A stretch of 64,000 bases of DNA from Aquatica leii (taxonomy: Eukaryota; Arthropoda; Insecta; Coleoptera; Lampyridae): NCBI GenBank assembly GCA_035610365.1, contig CM069432.1, positions 276,123,482 to 276,187,481 on the forward strand, written 5' to 3'. The notes under the pieces are model-generated. The model had not been told where the DNA came from and made no database searches. It worked only from the letters and a program-made list of their open reading frames with translations. This document shows, one piece after another, positions 1 through 11,695 of this stretch (position 1 is the stretch's first letter; each line of letters begins with the position of its first letter). The translations under genes were made by a program, and so were the position numbers.

Positions 1-52
1 CATACTATAATCTGACATTGTCTTATATATTAATTGAATTGGCTTACTTCAT

Positions 53-541
53 GTGGTTGAAGTATTTGACGAGACGACCTCTGCAACAATTGCTAAATCT
101 CAAAAAGCTTTTAATGACGAAGCTGTTAAAAGAGGACTAGTTTTTATAAAAACACGTTTTTCCGGCATTCCTGACGAATTAAAGAAGCTAGAAAAAAGCG
201 AAACCGCAATGACCGAATCTTTCGCTACATTCGAAAGAATAAGAGCAATTATAAGGACTATAGGAAGAAAAATTGATCAAAAATTGGATTTCGTCACATC
301 AAAAAACCCTTCCTTTGACCTCTTTAAACAACTGACTGAAATTCAAAAAGGGGAGGTCATGAAGCATCAACAAAAAATATCTTTAACAATAACGGGAACA
401 TCAGCATTAAAATTTGCTCCACTAACATCTTGTGATGTCGAAAGAACTTTTTCCTTCTATAAAAATATTTTAAATGATAAAATTGGTCAAAATATTGAAA
501 AATATTTGATTTGTGATTGGGAAAATAATATCACTTATTAA
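53..541 (+). pseudogene. hAT-family transposase, C-terminal fragment
   Basis: The frame encodes about 160 residues ending in a segment typical of the C-terminal dimerisation region of hAT-type transposases and their domesticated relatives. The diagnostic core is LTSCDVERTFSFYKNIL, near residues 124-140, followed by an IEKYL motif. The BED zinc finger and the DDE catalytic core that should precede it are absent: the frame is closed by a TGA at 35-37 and starts without an ATG. It is therefore either a truncated relic or the last exon of a gene lying left of the window. The preceding helical, charged stretch fits the region N-terminal to the dimerisation motif in insect hAT-like proteins. No terminal inverted repeat or 8-bp duplication was found to the right. 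The family assignment is fairly secure; activity is very unlikely. Confidence 0.6.
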
Positions 542-3253
542 ACATTGTAAAACAAAAAAATAAACTGTAAATCTTAATAGATATTTGTGCTTTTTTTATT
601 GCCTTTTTGGCAGATTTAATATGCTTTTTATGCCACCTTTTTTGGTATTTTTTCTTGCCTTCCTATCCCCTCTTTAGTTATTACAATATCTTCTCCACTT
701 AGAGATGGATTCCTGGATTTACATTACGAAAAAATGAAAAAATATAGTAAATACCAAATAGCAATAAGAGAAAAAAATCAAAACAGTAAGGATAATTAAC
801 ACTTAGATATTACGCATTTTACCAGAATATTTTAAAAAGATAGTTATAATTAATTATAAACAAATTTCAGCAAAATGATTTTTAAAAATATTTTTGTAAT
901 AAAAAACATTTAAATATTCAAATAGTTTGTTTAAAAATGTTTATTCCATTGGTGTCTCACTCAAATCCTTTCAATCTGTTGCAAAGAAATTAAAAAAGCA
1001 CATTGTTAACACAAACAAATTAGTATAATCATTAATTTAGTTTTAAAAAAAGCTTAAGAGAAAAAGCTCAGTAAGTATTATGTTTGATTGTTATTGTTAG
1101 TATTTTCTGTAATTGTATTCGTGTTATTAAATAAAATGTGCTGATACTAAATTACATAATTGTAACTTTAACATTATATAATTAATTTAAATAATTTAAA
1201 AACAAAAACGTGTAAAAATATTGAAAAGCACATTATAAACGCTTTACAAGTTTAAATGTTAAAAAAAGCATCCGTGAACTTATATGAACAGCAACACAAG
1301 CTAATCTACTTTTTGTGCTGATAAATAAATTACGAAAATTATTATTAATTTGTTTGTTTTTACGCAGAATTATTGTACGTAACACAACCATAATTATTCG
1401 TATTAAAAAAACTATTAGTAGTAATAATCCATTATAACATAAACATAAACAATACCAAACTAAAATTATAAAAGCTTACTAAAATTAAATTAAATGAAAA
1501 CGTTATTTTCAAACTCCCTCAAACCTTTATCAAACTACTATCATAACATTAAGATTCTTTTTCAGTTACAGTTCAATTTATATGTTAAAAGAAAATCAAT
1601 AAGAAAAGAATTACATTTAATAACAAACGCGAAAAATATCTATACGTTTTATAATATAAATTGTTCCGCTCAAAATAGATCAAAATTAATGTTTATTTGT
1701 ATAAAATTGCCACGTATTTGATCATATTTTTTTATATTCGTAACACAATAAGTCTTATTAAAAAATGATTTCAACAAAAAACGTGTAATTAAAAACCTAT
1801 GCATTTTTTTTATAACATTAGTAATATCAATTACAAAGTTAAATTTATATTTAGATATATAAAATTTTTTGGCTTTAAATGTAATAATCAAATTTTTTTA
1901 CAACATTTTACAACAAACAATCATCTAGGATAGTTTATTTAATAATAAAATTTACCTAAATTTACCAAACAATATTTGTAATATTACATTATTATTATTC
2001 TTTGGTAAATATACTGTCGTCATTTTATGTTAACATAAAACGTTATGTATCGGTTCAAAAATTATTTACTTTAGAAAATTAACTCACTTTTAGGCATTTG
2101 AAAAATTACATAAAACCAAACAAATAACAAACTTTTTCCCAATTAAAGTGACTTTGATTATAAATGACAATCGATGTTAATTAATATAACGACAAATATT
2201 TAAACAATTTTTTTTTAATTTTTAAATTATAAATATTTAAATAATTCAAAAAATACGAGTGTGGCTAAAAACAGATTTCAATTATTTAGCTTAATAACGT
2301 AGGTCAAACGTCTCAGTTTTATGCATGCAATTTTTTCATAACACAAACACATATGCGTACCTGAGCATAGACGTGCTTTTTCAAGACACACTTAGAGTAG
2401 TACGTAATATTCTATACACTTAGATAGTCACTCATTTATATATTTATTATAAAGAAATAGAACTGTAAATTTAGAAAAATTTAATAAAATTGTTTGCATA
2501 ATTTCACTTTTGAATTGTATAAAATAAGAACTCTCGTCTTTGTTCTTTTCGTGGCTGGTGTATAGCTCGTGCAGAAAACGCCGCTAAACGTACACTAAGA
2601 GAAAACCGGTGAAACTTTTGGCGAGATAAATCTGCACAGGCGCCATACTCTTCCTCTTTCTGGGCACTTCAAACAATTTACTGTCATGTCTACAGGAAGT
2701 TAATAAACCTATCGAAACAGTTCCGATAGGACGTTTGAACATTAACACATCTTATAGTTCTACGATTGCCGGAAATACAAATAAATTATATTTAATTTAA
2801 AGCTTCTCTTTTTAATGCACTAGTAGTTAAACTTCTCCTTAAGAAAGATCATTTAGTTGGTAGTACGTCTATCAGTCAGTCAGTAAATAACAAAACAGAG
2901 TTGCATTACTTATATTTAGGAAATTGTTGAGGTATAAAGGAAGTTGGTTTAGAACTTTTCAGCATTCTGAATTATTTAAATATTTCCAAATACATCTTGG
3001 AAACTCTAATATAAATTAAGTTATATTTGCATTTTCAAAACTAAAAACGTTATAAAAATTAGTTTCATTGTTTATCAATTATTTTTATTAATTATGATTC
3101 TATTAATAATCCAAAAAGAGAGAACGCAATTAAACTATAACTTCATTTTATTTTATTAATGTTATCAGAATCCAAATATAGACAGTGTAAAGACGTCGCC
3201 GGTAAGTAGCCTTTTACTTGTAATATAAAATTTTTGGCATAGTTATATGTTAT
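542..3253. other. AT-rich stretch, nothing recognised
   Basis: A very AT-rich segment with many A and T homopolymer runs and only short open frames without recognisable motifs. A slightly more GC-balanced patch lies around 2530-2720, but its translations match nothing I recognise. I see no RNA gene, no terminal repeats and no tandem array. Confidence 0.5.
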
Positions 3254-3656
3254 TGTAACGAATTTTATTACTAACTACTAATTTATTTAAACTACTAAAA
3301 ATATATACACGCTTAAACTAACCGAACTAATTAAATCTAATAATATTTAACAAAAACACTTGTTTAACACTTATTGTTTACGTTGAAGTCACGTACCAGA
3401 TTATTTATCTCACACGCGTTAAATACTTATTTATTTAAACTTGTGTAATCTTCTTAACACTGCCGTCTTTGAATTACGGAAAAAATAACTGACCTACAAT
3501 TTGTTTGTTCCGTATTTATACACATTTTGTAAATCCTTCTCGAATGTTCCATATCTTTCGGTATACGTTCCATAACATGGATAACAACTTTGAGAAGGCT
3601 CTTAAATTTGAGAACGTTTCACTGCCCCCTCCTTAGGACTGTTCTGTCCCAGAACA
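3254..3656 (-). repeat. LTR-like repeat, relative of the piggyBac-split LTR at 15803-18506
   Basis: Read on the minus strand, this 403-bp block begins TGTTCTGGGACAGAACAGTC and ends TTCGTTACA, so it has TG...CA ends. It aligns in pieces with 15803-18506 once the piggyBac element there is removed: the start, a GGGCAGTGAAA segment, a TAAATAAATAAGT segment and the end. The homology continues upstream of the TG (plus-strand 3657-3705 against 15750-15802, sharing AGCTGCTGCTATCGCCACGA), suggesting both are 3' LTRs with adjoining internal sequence. No matching 4-bp duplication flanks this copy. It is useful as an empty-site reference for the piggyBac insertion. Confidence 0.6.
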
Positions 3657-4395
3657 GGAGACTGCATGCGACACCGGTAGAAAGGATCGTGGCGATAGCA
3701 GCAGCTTCCTCCACGTTGTTATGTTCCAATGAGGGAGGTGGAGAAAAAAAAGAACAAATTTCTTAAGTTAATTACCAAGATATCATGCTTACCTTTCGGC
3801 TAGCCTAAGCGTAGATGGTCGTCGGGTAAAAAAAAATCGCAAGACACAGAGTTTTCTTTAGGTAAGCGAAATGCCCGAGTGCGCCACCTCTTCTCGAATT
3901 TTTGTTAAAGATAAACAGTCTAGGTAGGAGAAAAGGAGATCCTAGACCCGAGGTCCCCCAAAAGAAATATAGTACGAATCAACAATAACCATTTATTGAG
4001 TATCTATCTATTAATAGCCAATGCCGGAACGGAAAGAGCCATTCGACGGTTACGCCACTGGTATAATCAGAGAATCAATTACCTTACATAACACACAACA
4101 AAATTGTAACATATAAATACAAGATTAAAACAGGTCCAAGATAGACTCTGGAAGCAATCAGTAAAGCGCTAATATTTAAAGTGTACCTCCGCGGCTACCG
4201 TAACCCGTAGCATATCTACCCGCGGTCGCGCCTAAGCATTAAAACAAAGTAGCACCGCCCGTGGTCTTTGACGTCAAGTTCATCACGACCGGTAGTAAAA
4301 GTGTCATTCAATTAGTTTACGACAGAAACGTGTCGAGCTCCCAAATCTCTACCCTTGACAATTGAAATTTTCTTTTATGTTAACAACAAAAAAAT
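3657..4395. other. Unassigned, possible internal retroelement sequence
   Basis: The first 50 bases are shared in inverse orientation with the sequence just left of the LTR at 15803. The rest has no coding potential that I recognise. It is less AT-rich than the left edge of the window and is probably old retroelement or 3' untranslated sequence. Confidence 0.35.
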
Positions 4396-5273
4396 TGTAA
4401 GTTACGTTAAATAATCATTAAATAGATAAACCCTTACATTAAAGCGTCTGTTAAACATAGTAATTAACCCTATTTGAATCGTAGCAAAATTGACGTTAAA
4501 TATTATTACACATAATTACGCATGTCCAAAAGTTCGTTAAATATTTTAATTAAAACAGAAGTAAATGTAGTAGACTAGGTGTACAGGATGTACAAAGACA
4601 AAGTTCGAAACAAAAATGCATTTACATTCGAAGTCCGCACTGATTTCACTTAATATCAATCCGTAACGTATGTAGCGACAGCAGCAGTCATGACCCCGAA
4701 GCGCGTGGACGAAAATGAGTCGAGGTCTGGTGGTCCCTCGCGGTTCCAACACGTACGCTTAACGATACTATAAATACCTCGTTTACTTCAAACCCCCAAC
4801 CTGTAGCACAGCGCCATCAATCCACTGGGATCCTTTACTCTGCGACTTCGATTACTGCATAAGTACAGCGATTCCAAGATAACTCAGTCCGACAGCTTCG
4901 ACAGAGCTCGGAAGAAAATTCCAACAGATATTGAGAAACCAAAAGCAAGAAAGACGAAAGAGCTAAAATAGCGAATATTAGTTGATACGCCTGCACTTTT
5001 AACCACGTGCGAAATACTAACCTACTTTACGATTTTTGCATCAAAATACATAGATCTTTTGTTGGATGCATCGGCCGTTTAATCGGATTCATTAATGATT
5101 TCTAAAATAAAACGTCGTTGTATTAGATATTAATATATGAAAGAGAAACCTCATATTTCTTACCCATCCGACTTTGTCACGTTCAGTACACCGCAAAACC
5201 ACAAAATAAAGTGAATTTTGTAGATGACCAACTACTCTCGAGCGCCCTCTGCGAGCATAACTTGAAAATTACA
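4396..5273 (-). repeat. Possible 3' LTR of the degenerate minus-strand Gypsy element
   Basis: In the minus direction this region follows the integrase stop by about 60 bp. It would begin TGTAATTTTC and end ACTTACA, so it has TG...CA ends with a short imperfect inverted terminus. A TATTTATA-like box lies near 4766. No second copy was found in the window to prove it is an LTR, and the purine-rich stretch upstream (GAAAGTGGGG) is not directly adjacent. The boundaries are tentative. Confidence 0.3.
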
Positions 5274-5334
5274 ACTCGAGGTCGAGTATTCCCCACTTTC
5301 AGGTAAGTTGCCTAACTATCAGGCGGATTTTCGC

Positions 5335-6522
5335 TCAATTACGTTCCTCGGTGGTAACTCCGAACCTAGCTTTTCCAGAACCTGTGTATAAGTTCATAAA
5401 CTTCTCAAACTCCATTTCTTTGATTTGATTCCTAGTTCTGCTGCTTATTCCTCTGGTTCGGACCTGAACTTGCGTATTGTGGTTATCGCCAGCAAACGGG
5501 GCTAGACGATCGACGTGGACCACTTTTGGCTTACTTATGGACAGTTTTCGGATGCGATATATGACGTCACTAATACGCTGCATGACCTCATAGGGACCCT
5601 TCCATTGCCTTTGCAACTTCGGCGACAAACCACGTCTCTTTTAAGGATTATACAACCAGACCATATCGCCAGGTTGAAACCCACCATTTTGTGCCTTGAC
5701 ATCATATCTAGTCTTCATCCTGTCGCTGGCAATTTGTGTGTTTTTACGGACCTTTTCATGTACTTCGTCTAGCCTCTTGGTCAGCTTGCTGACGTAATCT
5801 TCTTCTTCCGGTCTTCGTCCAAATTGAAGGTCGCGTGGCAATCGTATTTCGCGACCGACCATCACACAGGATGGTGACCCAGATTCAAAATTGCGGCCTT
5901 GATCGGAGTGTAATTCCAACGGAACTTCAAACCGACAAAAAAATTATTTTACTAATACGTCTGCGACTGTAGCTGCTTCTTGATTGGGTATGGCGTAAGC
6001 CTCAGTCCATTTCGTGAAATAATCTATCGCCACCAGGATGTATTTATTTCCCAAATCGGATTCTGACAACGGCCCTGCGATGTCAATCGCTACTCTTTCC
6101 AAAGGGCTTCCTACGTCGTATTACTTCATGGGTACTTTGCGCTTTCTCGCTGGACCATCTCCTGATGCGCAGACCGTGCACTTACGGCACCATTTCATGA
6201 CGTCCTCTTTGCAGTTCATCCAGTAGAATCGTTCTCGCACTTTACCCAACGTCTTCTTAATGCCAAAGTGTCCTCCTGATGTCCCATCGTGGAGATGCTT
6301 CAACACTTCTGGCACCCTGCTCTTTGGCACTACCAACTGTAGTCTGTTTCCCGTGTCCTCGACACTTTTGAGGGATCGCTTAAGAAGACCGTTTTCTACT
6401 ATTAAGGAGTCCCACTGCGCCCAATACGCTTTGATGTTTCTGCCCAAACCACTCACTTCTTCCCAGGTTGGTCGTCGGCCGTTTTTTTCCAGTCCAGGAG
6501 TAGTCTGCAGTCCGCCGGACAT
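5335..6522 (-). pseudogene. Gypsy integrase remains
   Basis: This is the integrase part of a minus-strand Gypsy pol. First in reading order is an H2C2 zinc-binding domain (HLHDGTSGGHFG... CRKCTVC, plus-strand 6121-6522). Next comes the start of the catalytic core in another frame (around 5920-6120), then HSDQGRNFES (second catalytic Asp) at 5641-5919. The sequence then jumps straight to GREIRLPRDLQFGRR. The segment that normally carries the third catalytic residue (Glu) is missing, so this is a core-deleted, inactive integrase. The C-terminal part (KLQRQWKGPYEV, HVDRLAPF) is at 5335-5628. Several frame changes separate the pieces. Confidence 0.85.
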
Positions 6523-6831
6523 GGTCTTCTGGACAAGGCATCAGCGTTCCGATGACTGCTTGCGGCACGGTGTTCTGTGTTATAGTCATACTCTTGCAGT
6601 CTCTCGATCCATCTTGCCACTTGTCCTTCTGGGTTACGAAACTGCAGTAGCCATTTTAAAGCGGCGTGGTCTGTTCTCAGTAAAAATTTTCGTCCATACA
6701 AATATTTGTAGAAATGTTCGATGGACTTGACGACCGCTAACAGCTCCTTCCTAGTCACGCAATAATTCCTGTCTGGCCTCGACAAAACCTTGCTAAAATA
6801 CGCGATAACTTTTTCTTGTCCATCTTGAACC
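6453..6831 (-). pseudogene. Gypsy RNase H, C-terminal part (left of the LTR insertion)
   Basis: The minus-strand frame reads VQDGQEKVIAYFSKVLSRP, then YCVTRKELLAVV, LLRTDHAALKWLL, and HRNADALSRRPC near the end. All are hallmark blocks of the Gypsy RNase H domain. The N-terminal part of the same domain lies at about 8906-9026. The two halves are separated by the nested LTR insertion 6832-8905. Even after removing the insertion and one copy of its AACC duplication, the halves do not rejoin in frame. About five codons of the domain appear to be missing, so pol was already damaged or was trimmed at insertion. Confidence 0.85.
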
Positions 6832-8905
6832 TGTAATGGTACATCTCTTGTATATTTAATATTATTTTGAATCGACCTGTATAGTACTAAGTTTAAGTTG
6901 GTGCAAGTGCGTAAAGTGCGCGCATGACAGAAGATGACAAGTTAGAGAGAGGGTGAAGTGAGCGCGGTAAGAGAGCGGTTGGTGTTTGTGGTGATACCGG
7001 AAGGAGCCACATTTTAAGTGTTAATACGCAATTAAAAAGCGTATTAGGTTCAATAGAACCACCAAATTAGTGTTTGGCCTAAAACAGAAAAGGATTAAAC
7101 ATTAGAAATTGTGCTATAAGCAAATAAAGAAGTGAGTGCGTGTTAAAAGCAACGACAGGATGCCAACCACACGTGATTTGTACGTGATCACCCGCCAGCA
7201 GCATTCGAAGCGTAGTACGATTTTCCGAAATCGTAGCCTAGCCGCGAAGATATAAAATAAGAGAATTACACAACCACGAAGAGCTAGCGAAGAGAGAAAT
7301 CACCCCTTAGGAAGGTGGCGCCCAACAACAAAAAGCTATACTTAAGGTTAGTCGTTAAGTTTATTGATAAAGTATGTGCGTTTATTTCATTTGAGTATTA
7401 TTAAATGCGTTTATATTACGGTGTATTTGATTTGGTGTACTATTCCTCAGTAGTCTTGTAGAGAAATGGTTCTTGCTGAGCTAGCAGGGAAGATATAAGT
7501 CAAAACGGGCTGTTACGTGCATAAATTTAAATAATGCATTACCCTGTATATTAGTTTAATTAAAAATTACTTTTATATTTCTCGACGCCATCTATCGGGT
7601 TCGTTGGTCACTTTGTATTGAGTAGGCGATATCCGGCGAGATACCGGCATTTTGATTTTGACATCGTTCATATTCTAACCTATGTCTGCGTGAATTGAAA
7701 ATCGTTTTCTAAAATCATCCACGTGTTGGGACACGATGGAAAATAGAATTCTTCTGAATTAATTGATTTCATCCACGCAGAGTAAGTGGTTTTGTTCTTT
7801 CTTTGATTAAAGGTAATTTTTATGTCTTTTTGTAGACGCCATGTGCTACCTCCTAAATAGGGGTATTCTTATCGTCATCTAAAATCTTCAAAGGAAAATT
7901 ATAATCGGAAGCTGTAGAGCTAAGAACGCTGCGATACCAATGCAGAATTTCGATTCGGAGGCAATTATTACCTTATTGAATGTCACCTGTTCGGAAGATC
8001 CTAATACGATAAGATTGAATTCTCTTCGGAAGCAATAACTTAATACCACCGTCGACGAAATTTAATGTAACAGCATACGATAAGTGTCGGTTCGATTACT
8101 TTCCTTTAAATGTGTCTTTTACTTATAGTTTGTGAGACGCCAGGTAGACACGATTATTTTCAGGAAGTTTAATTGCAGGAAGCCATTAGGAAAAACGTTT
8201 TTCTGAAGGTAACCCTGGAATTTGGTAAGTCAATTTTTTTTACTTATTTATTCGTTGTCGCTACGGTGAATACTCACGACTTACTATATTTACTAATCGT
8301 ACGTTCGAATTGATTTGTTGCTTGTTATTGTTACTCAATTAGTTTAAGTAAATGACTTATCGCTTGCTGCTTATATCCACAGTCAATTATTATTATTAAT
8401 GTTACTTACTGATAAAGTTTTATATATGTTATGGTGGCTACACTTTTGTTGGACGTGTAGTGTAAGTTGCCGACCCTGCTGCTATTCTATTTTGTATATT
8501 CTCGCTAGTACCTGCTTAGATTTGGCTATTTAACTTTTAATAAATTTATCTTGATAGAGTAATTAAAGTACAATTGTTATTAACGATTTAGTTTTTCTCT
8601 TCCTTTCGCTTCTTTCAGCATTACGAACCTAACATCTTGTTACAAGTGTGAACCGCCTGTCTTGAGCGGGACCGAAGTTACTTTGGGATAAGCTCTGGCG
8701 CCCGGAAACATCTTTTATATATTTCTTGTGAACCTACCCCTCTCACCGACTATTGTGAGTTGGCCGTGCAGGTTCGTAAAATACCTAAAGCTTGTAACAG
8801 GGCATATTAAATTAGCACTCCAAAGCGGAGCAATACAATTAGCGTATAAAAGCGAAATATTACAAATTGACACCCAAACGTGGGGCACTAGCGTGAACCA
8901 GTACA
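6832..8905. mobile_element. Outer solo LTR inserted in Gypsy pol (contains an inner solo LTR)
   Basis: The ends are TGTAATGGT and ACCAGTACA, which form a 9-bp inverted terminus with one mismatch and the canonical TG...CA. The flanks are AACC at 6828-6831 and AACC at 8906-8909, a 4-bp target duplication as left by retroviral-type integrases. Subtracting the inner insertion and its duplicated 4 bp gives an LTR of about 781 bp. It carries no coding sequence. The host sequence on both sides is the RNase H domain of the minus-strand Gypsy element, so this insertion is younger than that element. The orientation of the LTR is not determined. Confidence 0.85.
7511..8799. mobile_element. Inner solo LTR, copy 1 of a 1.3-kb LTR family
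   Basis: This 1289-bp block starts TGTTACGTGC and ends AGCTTGTAACA, with inverted TGTTAC/GTAACA termini. It is flanked by GGGC at 7507-7510 and GGGC at 8800-8803, a perfect 4-bp duplication. A second copy in the same orientation is at 34235-35551. The two align over their full length, most clearly in the last 180 bp (shared ATTACGAACCT, AGCTCTGGCGCCC, GAGTTGGCCGTGCA). There is no internal coding region, so both are solo LTRs left by LTR-LTR recombination. It lies inside the outer solo LTR and is the youngest of the three nested layers. Confidence 0.9.
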
Positions 8906-9965
8906 AACCTATGACCAGATTGCTTGCGTCGGTATCCAAAACAAATTTTGCATCTTCTTTTGGATAACTCAGAATCGACGAAGTGACTAGGGTCTGTTTT
9001 AGTTGATGGAAAAAATTTTCGCAGTCTTAATTCCATCTTAATTCTGCTCTTTCTTCCGTCAATTTCGTCAAAGGTTTATCGAAATTAGCAAATCCGGGTA
9101 CAAATCGTCTATAATATGTGCACAACCCAAGGAAACTTCGGACCTGATATTTGTCGATTAGTCTTGGCCATGCTTGCACTGCTCGGATTTTGTCTGGGTC
9201 AGCCTTTACTCCATCTCTACATACGACGTGGCTAAGGTATTGCACTTCCTTCTTAAATACGTGGCACGTCTTTGGGCTCAGTTTGAGATTAGCCCCACGT
9301 GGTCGCTGAAACACTTCTTCTAAGTTGTTCAAATATTTTTCAAACGACCTTGCAAACAACGATCACGTCGTCCAGGTACCCCAAGCACGTCTTCCAAGAC
9401 AATCCGCACAAGATGGTCTCCATCAAACGCTCGAACGTTGCAGGAGCGTTACACAGGCCGAAGGGGATCACAGTGAAGTGCGACAAACCAGTTCCTTTGG
9501 TTCCAATTCTACCTGCCAGTAACCACTCTTTAAATCTAACGTAGAAAACCACCGGGATCTTGACAGGGTGTCTAATGTATCGTCAATTCTGGGTAAAGGG
9601 TAGCAGTCCTTTTTGGTCACGTCGTTTAGCTGTCTGTAGTCTATGCAAATCCTTGTTGATCCATCCTTCTTCTTTACGAGTACCACTGGAGAAGCCCATG
9701 GGCTACTTGAAGGTTCAATCATGCCTTCTCTCTCCATATTCGTAATTATTTGTTCGGCTTCTCCTCTTTTTGCCAAAGGAAGTCTGCGTGAATGTTGTCG
9801 TATCGGCCGAGCGTCTCCGGTATTAGTTTTATGTTTCACCACGTCATTTCTTCCTTTGGAACCACTCTCCAGCGCAAACACATCTTGATACTCTTGGATC
9901 AACACTTTAAATTTAGTCAGCTGGTCTTGGCTGAGGTTTTGGCATTTGGTGGTAAGAATGTCCAA
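8906..9965 (-). pseudogene. Gypsy reverse transcriptase and start of RNase H
   Basis: In minus-strand order: a helical lead-in, then the RT fingers (SSPWASPVVLVKKKDGS, then CIDYRQLN), the palm ([14 protein letters not shown]), [15 protein letters not shown], and YLDDVIV (the YxDD catalytic box) near 9370. Then come the thumb (LKLSPKTCHVF, SFLGLCTYYRRF) and the RNase H opening LDTDASNLVIG at about 8910-8945, where the LTR insertion begins. At least two frameshifts interrupt it: one between GYWQ and FGLC, and one just after YLDD. The order and motifs are those of Ty3/Gypsy elements. It cannot make a functional enzyme. Confidence 0.9.
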
Positions 9966-9971
9966 TAGATG

Positions 9972-10557
9972 TTATGAACACTTCTTCGACGACGTATCTT
10001 CGTTAGACTTCACGCATGTCACAATTTGAGATACTGGCGTACATTGGCCTACCACGGTCTTCTTTTTCAACATTACAGGATATGAGTTGATGTTTAAGAT
10101 CCTTACTGGCATCGTGTTTTTTACTCGTTCTAAAGTTCTGCCAACGAGTAGTCCCTTATAATCCCTTAATCGCGCGTATGTAGCTTTCACGGAGATTTCC
10201 ATCCAGGCGTGCCATCACCACACTTTCAGTCCTTGCAGGCAGAGTCACGTCTTCACTCAATAAGACTCGCACGGCTGCCTTCTCTGACGAATAAAAAGGA
10301 ATTTCTTCATTGTCGATCTGCAGGACATCGTTCTTCATATCCAAATGGAACCCATACTTCTTTATCACGTCCATTCCCAGGATAACTTCTTCCGTGATGT
10401 TAGCTACCAGTACTTGATGGTCGACTACTCCATTTCCCAAACCAATGGTTACTTTGACTTGTCCGTGAGTAGGTATTTCTTCGCCAGTCGCCATTCGAAG
10501 TCGTACCGTTACTGATGATTTCTTCTCGTTTTCCAATAAGATACCAGGACGAAGCAA
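9972..10557 (-). pseudogene. Gypsy aspartic protease, N-terminally truncated, plus linker
   Basis: The minus-strand frame has retropepsin-like features in its second half: VLVANITEEVILGMDVIKKY, where ILGMD is the conserved hydrophobic-Gly block, followed by a linker that leads into RT. The N-terminal part with the catalytic DTG/DTGA is missing. At about 10557 the sequence switches abruptly to a block shared with 12812-12975 of the neighbouring plus-strand element. The linker continues in another frame at 9972-10202. The truncation point therefore marks a breakpoint or insertion junction. Everything upstream of the protease (gag, 5' LTR) is absent. Confidence 0.75.
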
Positions 10558-10720
10558 CAGCCAAGTCTACGCGTCTACATAGAGATCGTGCTGTTTCTCC
10601 TGATGTAAAAGCCACTACTCTAACATCCGCTTCGTCAATCACTCATGCTTATTCTTTGGTGTCTCTTTCTTCTAATCGTTCTCCTTTTTCATCGGCATCG
10701 CAAGCGTCGTAAGTGCTAGT
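10557..10720 (+). repeat. Duplicated block, 3' coding end of the plus-strand LTR element (copy 1)
   Basis: The block aligns closely with 12812-12975: shared CTACGCGTCTACATAG, CTTATTCTTTG, CTCTTTCTTCTAATCGTTCT and CAAGCGTCGTA. Both read in one frame as a Ser/Arg-rich tail. In this copy only about 12 bp separate it from the following LTR at 10733. In the other copy 1.86 kb of pyrimidine-rich sequence intervenes. It is interpreted as the 3' end of a tandemly arranged or recombined element. Confidence 0.8.
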
Positions 10721-10732
10721 TTACTTTTTGGC

Positions 10733-11418
10733 TGTTACAATTAAAAAATTTCTTTAATGTCACGTCGCTGAAGTTCAAGGGGTTGAATACAATCTTATTG
10801 GAGGAAATAATTACCCAAGTTGCGAAGTTAATTAGAGGAAAGCTCGGCGCATTCGCTTATTTTAATGATCGTATGAATTAAAGACAGGATTTACTTGTGA
10901 TAACGCCGTATGTACGTTTTCTTTTTTGTTAGAATTCAATGGAGTTTTAGGTAATACTGATACGGAATTAGCTAATCCCCTATTGGATAAAACATAACGG
11001 TAAGTATTACATTTTTTTATAGTTTGTAATCGCAATTAAAGTTTTAAATCTTTTATGTGCATATTATTATCAGGTGCGCTTTGATTTTCTAGACCTTCAC
11101 TTTTCATACTCTTGTAATTTAATTTAAGAATGTAAAGTCGCTCTTTTCTTAAGTGTAAAAGTTAGACCGACTAGGTCACTTTGTTGTACGACGTGTTGCT
11201 CAGTCGAGGGCGTAACTTATACTTGGCAACCCATGTACTAGTGTCTGGAAAACTTATATAATTATACTTATGTACCTTTTTCGTCCTATTTAACTACTAT
11301 CTGTGACAAGATAAATATATATTCTATGTTATCGCTTCTGTTGTGTTATTATTTTGTTCTTATTCAGCTGCAGGTAGACTGTGTTAGCCGTCACCTTTTT
11401 TTTGTTACGAGTAAACCA
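10733..11418 (+). repeat. LTR 1 of the plus-strand Gypsy-like element
   Basis: Direct repeat of 14840-15659. It starts TGTTACAATT, contains AATACAATCTTATTGGAGG and TGATAACGCCGTATGTACG, and the match ends at GTTACGAGTAAACCA. Sequences diverge immediately after that point in both copies, which sets the boundary. Length is 686 bp. The internal gag-like remains begin about 280 bp downstream. It is preceded by element-internal sequence rather than a target duplication, so this is not a clean single insertion. Confidence 0.8.
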
Positions 11419-11695
11419 AACAAAATTTGACTCCCAACTGTCTGGGTTCGATTCTGTGTGTGCGATTATAATTCCTTCTAGTTTTGTTGATTCTTTTGCC
11501 TTTTCTTTGTCTTTAGTGCGTTCGATTTACTCGAAGTTTTACTTCACTTCATTTTACTTCTTTTACTTCTTTGTTTTTAGTACATTGGCTTCACTTTACA
11601 TTAGTTATCGACTTACTTTACTATGATTTGATTTTCAGTTGGACATGTGTTAGCAGGTTTCTGCTTTGGTTTACTGCTTTGATTAGTTTCTTGGT

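Noticed and set aside
7313-7330. GGTGGCGCCCAACAAC as a retroviral-type primer-binding site
   Set aside because: It lies in the middle of the outer solo LTR as defined by its inverted ends and AACC duplication. No internal coding region follows.
3254-10557. Pairing 3254-3656 as the 3' LTR of the minus-strand Gypsy element
   Set aside because: About 1.7 kb separates it from the integrase stop, and its only relative in the window is in plus orientation at 15803-18506. No matching 5' copy exists.
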